Translations under genes and position numbers: made by a program | Part shown: one piece after another, positions 5,975 to 9,337 of the stretch | Layout: every line of letters begins with the position of its first letter | How positions within the stretch are numbered: position 1 is the stretch's first letter | Source: Avoscillospira sp045530865 | GTDB taxonomy: Bacteria > Bacillota > Clostridia > Oscillospirales > Oscillospiraceae | Assembly: GCA_045530865.1 (NCBI GenBank) | Contig: JAZSCX010000109.1 | Span: 1 to 9,337, forward strand | Reading direction: 5' to 3' | Length of the DNA: 9,337 bases | The notes under the pieces: generated by a model | Seen by the model: the letters and a program-made list of their open reading frames with translations, nothing else | The model's database searches: none | What the model was told of the DNA's origin: nothing

Positions 5975-6520
5975 TTACTCCTGTTTGGGTTCTTCCTTGT
6001 CAGAAAAGATCTCTTCCCGCATATTTTCGGCAAAATCCGCAGCCTTGTCCATGGCGTCGTTAATACTTTTCGATTCCAGCGGCCCCTCAAAGCTGAACCG
6101 CATGCCGCAGAACAGTGCCACCAGAACCAGCGCCAGCATCACCCAGAAGGCCAGCGCAAAAATCAGCACCAGCACCGTCAGGGGGATCCGCAGTTCCTGT
6201 TCTCCCTTCCGGTTCCGCATGACCAGCGCGTTGCGGTTGGCCCAGCGGATCAGGTCTACCAGTCCCTGCCACAGATCCTTGAAGCCCCGGGCCACGGGGC
6301 CTTCCTGCTTCGGTTCTTTCTTGGGCGGCGGATCGGTCTTGGGGGCCTCCCGGTCGGCCGTGGAGCTGAATGCCCCGGTCAGCTGGGTCTTGCCGTGGCT
6401 CTCCAGCCAGCAGAGCGCATCCAGCAGCTCTCCGCCGGTCTCTTCCAGCGCGGCCTTGGCCTCCCCATAGCTGCAGCCGGTCTTTTCCCGCAGAATTTCC
6501 ACCCGTTCCATCTGATCCAT
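5975..6520 (-). CDS. DUF4342 protein: UBA-like domain plus one membrane helix
   Basis: A 181-residue protein of unknown function. Residues ~1-42 form a UBA-like three-helix domain (VEILREKTGCSYGEAKAALEETGGELLDALCWLE) resembling the N-terminus of EF-Ts. A Pro/Lys-rich linker follows (~55-75), then a basic region (RWANRNALVMRNRKGEQELRIP, ~92-113), a hydrophobic membrane helix (~113-139) and a charged C-terminal tail. The string IPLTVLVLI before the helix and the RFSFEGP after it match my memory of the DUF4342 family. The start at 6520 has AAAGGAGGG about 9 nt upstream; the frame extends to 6565 but that would overlap the promoter. It is the first gene of an operon with the two-component system, so it may be a sensor accessory or membrane adaptor; that role is inference. 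Confidence 0.82.
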   Translation of the reverse strand: MDQMERVEILREKTGCSYGEAKAALEETGGELLDALCWLESHGKTQLTGAFSSTADREAPKTDPPPKKEPKQEGPVARGFKDLWQGLVDLIRWANRNALVMRNRKGEQELRIPLTVLVLIFALAFWVMLALVLVALFCGMRFSFEGPLESKSINDAMDKAADFAENMREEIFSDKEEPKQE

Positions 6521-6547
6521 GCAGATCCCTCCTTTGTTTCTGCCTGC

Positions 6548-6556
6548 AGTATAACA
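6548..6556 (-). promoter_or_regulatory. Extended -10 promoter of the DUF4342-regulator-kinase operon
   Basis: On the minus strand the sequence is TGTTATACT: an extended -10 (TGn) plus TATACT, 27 nt before the DUF4342 start. No good -35 is seen at 16-18 bp, which fits an extended -10 promoter and leaves room for an activator such as the operon's own regulator. The -10 match is seen; the regulation is inference. Confidence 0.55.
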
Positions 6557-6611
6557 CGCTGGCATGAAACCGTCTTTTTACAAAGATTAAAAATCCATTA
6601 AAAGCGCAGGC

Positions 6612-6634
6612 GGGCAACCATTGGTCGCCCCTAC
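6612..6634 (-). repeat. Solitary REP-like hairpin downstream of the MATE gene
   Basis: On the minus strand: GTAG (6634-6631), GGGCGACC, loop AAT, GGTTGCCC. The 8-bp stem is complete if one G-U pair is allowed. The layout (GTAG foot, 8-bp GC-rich stem, 3-nt loop) equals that of the two hairpins in the RAYT gene, but the stem sequence differs, so it may be a second REP subfamily. It begins 7 nt after the MATE stop codon and may also protect or end that transcript; it is followed by GCTTTTAATGGATTTTTAA, which could serve as a weak U-tract. Confidence 0.6.
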
Positions 6635-6641
6635 GGACATC

Positions 6642-8057
6642 TTAGGCCTCTTCCTGCCGGTAGGCTTCCAATCCGGCTCTGCCCTCCGGTGTGACCGGCT
6701 TCAGCCAGCGTTTGGAACGGAAATGGAGCAGGCACAGGATGGTTTTGGGGATATCCTCACCCAGATAGGCCACGATGACCACCAGAAGGAAGGGTGCATC
6801 AAACACATAGGCCGCCAGAAATGCTGCCGGGATGCCCACCAGCCAAAGGCTGGCCAGATCCAGGAACATGCCCATCACCGTGTCACCGCCGGAGCGGAAC
6901 ACGCCCACCACCTGCACATAGGACAGGTTGCGGAAGGCCACCTCCGCGGAGCAGAATACCGTCACCGCCAGCGCGGTGGAGATGGTCAGGGCGGACAGAT
7001 TGTCGCCCTGCGCGAACAGACTGACCAGCGGATGGCGCAGCAGGATCATGATGCCGCCCACCACCACGCCTGCCAGCGGTACCAGCAGGGAGAACCGGGT
7101 GGAGTCAGTCAGGCCGCGCCGGATCTTGCCCTGTCCAATGGACTTGCCCACCATAATGACGCAGGCGTTGCCCAGACCTACATAGAAAGAGAAAGCCAGA
7201 TCGGAGAAGGTTTTGAACAGGGTCATGCCGGCGTAGTATTCGTAGCCCATGTTGGAATAGATCATATTGAGGGTCACGATGCCGATGGCCCAGAGGCCTT
7301 CATTGAACACCACCGGCATGGCACGTCGGAAAAACTCGCCCAGCTGCCGCCATGTAAAAGCAAACAGTTCTTTGACAGGGCCGATGAGCAGGTTTTTCTG
7401 CATGGCGGAGAAGAGTAAAATCAGCACCGGGCCCATCCATGCGGAAATACAGGTTGCCACCGCCGCACCGGCCACCCCCATCTCCGGCAGGCCGAATTTA
7501 CCGAAGATCAAGCCGTAGTTTGCCAATGCGTTGACCACGGTCGTCACGGCGGAAACGCCCAAAGGCAGCCCCACATGCTCCGTATTTCGCAAAACCGTGG
7601 AGAGCAGGAATGTCAGCGTCACCGCCGGATAGGACAGGCAGGCGATCTTCAGATAGCGGCAGCCGGCTTCAATGACGGCAGGGTCCTGATTGAACAGCCG
7701 CAGCACAAATTCCGGTGCCGCCAGCGCAATGGCCATAAAGATGCCGCTGAGGATCAGACAGGTGATGAGCGCCATGCCCAGCACCCGGCGAATGCCCTTC
7801 AGATCCCGCACGCCCCAGTACTGGGACACGAATACAGACATACCGGAGCACAGGCCGAAGCCCAGCAGGTTCACCAGCCAGCTCCACTGACCGGCCATAC
7901 CCACAGCGGACAGGGTCACATCACCCAGCTGGGAGACCATCATGGTATCGATCAGCTGGAAGGAGCTGGTCAGGACATTCTGCAGAGCGATGGGCAGCGC
8001 CAGCCGCAGAGTGACCTTCCAGAAGGGTTTATCACCCAGATAATTTGTAAGCTTCAT
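6642..8057 (-). CDS. MATE family multidrug/cation efflux transporter
   Basis: A 471-residue polytopic membrane protein of the multidrug and toxic compound extrusion family, which exports cationic or aromatic compounds using an H+ or Na+ gradient. The hydrophobic profile fits twelve helices in two halves. Family features include LALPIALQNVLTSSFQLIDTMM in the first helix, the glycine/alanine-rich GVAGAAVATCISAWMG around the middle and the second-half repeat beginning FFRRAMPVVFNEGLWAIG. The start at 8057 (MKLTNYL) is chosen from the AGAGG site upstream and the usual N-terminus; the frame stays open for another 102 codons into the repeat element at 8073-8365, but that is not MATE sequence. It is a single-gene unit. 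No regulator gene adjoins it, so substrate and induction cannot be read from context. Confidence 0.9.
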   Translation of the reverse strand: MKLTNYLGDKPFWKVTLRLALPIALQNVLTSSFQLIDTMMVSQLGDVTLSAVGMAGQWSWLVNLLGFGLCSGMSVFVSQYWGVRDLKGIRRVLGMALITCLILSGIFMAIALAAPEFVLRLFNQDPAVIEAGCRYLKIACLSYPAVTLTFLLSTVLRNTEHVGLPLGVSAVTTVVNALANYGLIFGKFGLPEMGVAGAAVATCISAWMGPVLILLFSAMQKNLLIGPVKELFAFTWRQLGEFFRRAMPVVFNEGLWAIGIVTLNMIYSNMGYEYYAGMTLFKTFSDLAFSFYVGLGNACVIMVGKSIGQGKIRRGLTDSTRFSLLVPLAGVVVGGIMILLRHPLVSLFAQGDNLSALTISTALAVTVFCSAEVAFRNLSYVQVVGVFRSGGDTVMGMFLDLASLWLVGIPAAFLAAYVFDAPFLLVVIVAYLGEDIPKTILCLLHFRSKRWLKPVTPEGRAGLEAYRQEEA

Positions 8058-8072
8058 GGAGTACCTCTTTCT

Positions 8073-8107
8073 CAATTGACAATTGATAATTGACAATTGA
8101 CAATGAT
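8073..8107 (+). repeat. Heptad tandem repeat, left end of the MITE-like element
   Basis: Units CAATTGA (8073-8079), CAATTGA (8080-8086), TAATTGA (8087-8093), CAATTGA (8094-8100) and a degraded CAATGAT (8101-8107). TTGACA, the sigma-A -35 consensus, therefore recurs on the plus strand and TTGTCA on the minus strand. Confidence 0.8.
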
Positions 8108-8251
8108 TGTGTCGGCTTCGCCGACGGATTTGGATATTAATTGGCAGTAATCTTGGCTTCCCCTGTGTGCCGAGCGTAGCGAGACTGATGGGGGCTGCGA
8201 AGCAGATTTGGCACTTCCCGATCCCACATCCGTCACGGCTTTGCCGTGCCA

Positions 8252-8269
8252 CCTTCTCCCGGGAGAAGG
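8252..8269. repeat. Perfect 18-nt palindrome
   Basis: CCTTCTCCCGGGAGAAGG is its own reverse complement. It lies inside the MITE-like element, 3 nt after the CACGGC hairpin. Palindromes with no loop can extrude as cruciforms or bind dimeric proteins; no specific role is visible. Confidence 0.75.
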
Positions 8270-8333
8270 CGAGCATGGTGCCGATCAAAAGGGCAAGGGT
8301 GCGTTTTTTCATCACCCCGAAAGCATATACCAC

Positions 8334-8365
8334 AATTGTCAACTGTCCATTGTCAATTGTCAATT
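8334..8365 (-). repeat. Heptad tandem repeat, right end of the MITE-like element
   Basis: Units AATTGTC (8334-8340), AACTGTC (8341-8347), CATTGTC (8348-8354), AATTGTC (8355-8361) and AATT (8362-8365). Read on the minus strand these are GACAATT repeats, the same heptad as the left end in inverted orientation. Confidence 0.8.
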
Positions 8366-8366
8366 A

Positions 8367-8400
8367 AAAATCACGGGAGTGTTGCCACTCCCGTGATTTT
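8367..8400 (-). terminator. Intrinsic terminator of pta
   Basis: AAAATCACGGGAGTG (8367-8381) and CACTCCCGTGATTTT (8386-8400) form a perfect 15-bp stem with a 4-nt loop. On the minus strand the stem is followed by a T run (complement of 8366-8370), 15 nt after the pta stop codon. The A/T arms make it potentially bidirectional. The MITE-like element abuts its far side. Confidence 0.88.
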
Positions 8401-8415
8401 AGAACCGATCCGATC

Positions 8416-9337
8416 TTATGCCATGCCGGCGGTGATGATAGCCATGGTGTAGACTTCATCTGCGTTGCAGCCGCGGGACAGGTCGTTGATGGGAGCGTTC
8501 AGGCCCTGCAGGATGGGGCCGTAGGCGTCGTAGCCGCCCAGACGCTGTGCGATCTTGTAGCCGATGTTGCCGGCCTCGATCAGGGGGAATACAAAGGTGT
8601 TGGCGTAGCCGGCAACCTTGGAGCCGGGGAACTTCAGCTGACCGACCGTGGGAGAAACGGCTGCGTCGAACTGCATTTCGCCGTCGATGGCGTACTCGGG
8701 AGCCAGCTGCTGTGCGATCTTGGTAGCCTCGGCGGACAGAGCAACGGTGCCGCCCTTGCCGGAACCCTTGGTGGAGAAGCTCAGCATGGCAACCTTGGGT
8801 TCGATGCCGAAGAACTCAGCGGTGCGGGCAGATTCAACAGCCACTTCTGCCAGCTTCTGGGCTGCGGAGACCTTCACGTTGCCTTCCTTGTCCAGGGTGT
8901 CTTCGTAGCTCAGGTTGATGGCGCAGTCGCCCATGCAGATCTTCTGCAGAGCGGGATCGCCGAAGTCACGGGTCATGATGAAGCAGGAGCTGACCAGGTT
9001 TGCACCGGGCTTGGTCTTGATCAGCTGCAGAGCGGGACGAACGGTGACAGCGGTGGAGTAGGTAGCGCCGCCCAGCAGAGCGTCAGCCTTGCCCATCTTC
9101 ACCAGCATGGTGCCGAAGTAGTTGCCCTTGGACAGAGCCTTGGCGCAGTCCTCAGCAGACATCTTGCCCTTGCGCAGCTCAACCATGTTGGCGACCATTT
9201 CATCCATTTCCGGATAAGTGGCCGGATCTATGATCTCCAGTCCTTCGATATCGAATCCACCGGCTTTGGCAGCTGCCTGGACCTCTTCCACGTTACCGAT
9301 CAGGATCGGGGTCAGGAACCCACCTTTCTTCAGACGG
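8416..9337 (-). CDS. pta: Phosphate acetyltransferase (partial, N-terminus off right edge)
   Basis: Pta converts acetyl-CoA and phosphate to acetyl phosphate and CoA, the first half of the acetate-producing, ATP-yielding branch completed by acetate kinase. The frame is open to the edge: translation upstream of the GTG at 9291 continues as LKKGGFLTPILIGNVEEV, so that GTG is an internal valine and about 25-30 N-terminal residues are missing. The 306 visible residues include KADALLGGATYSTAVTVRPA, FSTKGSGKGG, the block GEMQFDAAVSPTVG and the C-terminal GNIGYKIAQRLGGYDAYGPI, all typical of the short (~330-residue) EutD/Pta form. Codon choice is strongly biased (for example CTG, AAG, GGC, ATC), suggesting high expression. 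No ackA follows; a terminator lies directly after the stop. Confidence 0.95.
   Translation of the reverse strand, partial: RLKKGGFLTPILIGNVEEVQAAAKAGGFDIEGLEIIDPATYPEMDEMVANMVELRKGKMSAEDCAKALSKGNYFGTMLVKMGKADALLGGATYSTAVTVRPALQLIKTKPGANLVSSCFIMTRDFGDPALQKICMGDCAINLSYEDTLDKEGNVKVSAAQKLAEVAVESARTAEFFGIEPKVAMLSFSTKGSGKGGTVALSAEATKIAQQLAPEYAIDGEMQFDAAVSPTVGQLKFPGSKVAGYANTFVFPLIEAGNIGYKIAQRLGGYDAYGPILQGLNAPINDLSRGCNADEVYTMAIITAGMA

Larger units (their letters stand above)
8073..8365. mobile_element. MITE-like element with inverted heptad-repeat ends
   Basis: This non-coding stretch of about 293 bp fills the gap between MATE and pta. Its ends are inverted: CAATTGA units at 8073-8107 and GTCAATT-type units at 8334-8365, with inner flanks ATTGTG (8106-8111) and CACAAT (8331-8336). 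Inside are hairpins: GTCGGC-TTC-GCCGAC (8111-8125), CTGC-GAA-GCAG (8196-8206), CACGGC-TTT-GCCGTG (8234-8248) and an 18-nt perfect palindrome (8252-8269). GACGGAT (8123-8129) and ATCCGTC (8227-8233) are also inverted. No transposase is encoded, so it would be a non-autonomous or decayed element. It lies only 15 bp upstream of the MATE start and may influence that gene's transcription. Confidence 0.6.

Noticed and set aside
5334..6470. Plus-strand open frame (378 codons) opposite the response regulator and DUF4342 gene
   Set aside because: It is antisense to two clear genes and its composition fits a shadow frame.
6621..7418. Plus-strand open frame (265 codons) opposite the MATE gene
   Set aside because: It is antisense to a clear transporter, rich in His and Gln and without a ribosome binding site or family motif.
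8073..8107. Possible CRISPR-like or phase-variable array
   Set aside because: The 7-nt units are contiguous without spacers, so this is not CRISPR. They lie outside any reading frame with a clear start, so phase variation of a protein is not supported.
8058..8363. 102-codon N-terminal extension of the MATE protein
   Set aside because: The extra codons are a translation of the repeat element (heptads and hairpins). A proper ribosome binding site and the usual MATE N-terminus occur at 8057.

Overview
The window reads as a chromosomal segment of a GC-rich, endospore-forming member of the Clostridia. An Oscillospiraceae/Ruminococcaceae-type gut bacterium is the best guess. The reasons are a SpoIIE sporulation phosphatase, AGGAGG-type ribosome binding sites, a DUF4342 protein with its two-component system, and small palindromic and heptad repeats of a kind I associate with gut Clostridia. 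The genus is inference; there is no rRNA or tRNA gene to fix it.

Layout, left to right. (1) 1-130 looks like the transposase-proximal end of an insertion sequence: the first nine codons of a probable IS481-type transposase on the minus strand, with spaced direct repeats behind them. (2) 219-2183, minus strand, is spoIIE. (3) A 142-bp divergent intergenic region carries a good sigma-A promoter driving a plus-strand unit: a CYTH-domain protein (2326-2949), QueH (2946-3491) and a REP-associated tyrosine transposase (RAYT, 3503-4009). (4) A 16-bp perfect-stem bidirectional terminator (3993-4034) separates these from a convergent minus-strand operon: DUF4342 membrane protein (6520-5975), OmpR-type response regulator (5969-5295) and sensor histidine kinase (5280-4033), driven by an extended -10 promoter. 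(5) A solitary REP hairpin (6612-6634) lies between that operon and a minus-strand MATE transporter (8057-6642). (6) 8073-8365 is a MITE-like element with inverted arrays of a 7-nt repeat and several hairpins. (7) A strong terminator (8367-8400) follows the phosphate acetyltransferase gene pta, which runs off the right edge.

The most interesting signal is the RAYT gene. Its coding sequence contains two inverted REP-like hairpins that match each other at 24 of 25 positions. Each has the GTAG foot known from enterobacterial and pseudomonad REPs, both are read in frame, and together they bracket the codons for the catalytic HUH motif. A third hairpin with the same GTAG + 8-bp stem + 3-nt loop layout but a different stem sequence sits 2.8 kb away. 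This suggests a REP/RAYT system in a Clostridium-type genome in which the transposase gene carries its own substrate sites.

Functionally, spoIIE, queH, the two-component operon, the MATE gene and pta are ordinary chromosomal genes. The IS end, RAYT/REPs and the MITE-like element occupy the gaps between them. Large open frames antisense to the GC-rich genes were judged to be shadows.
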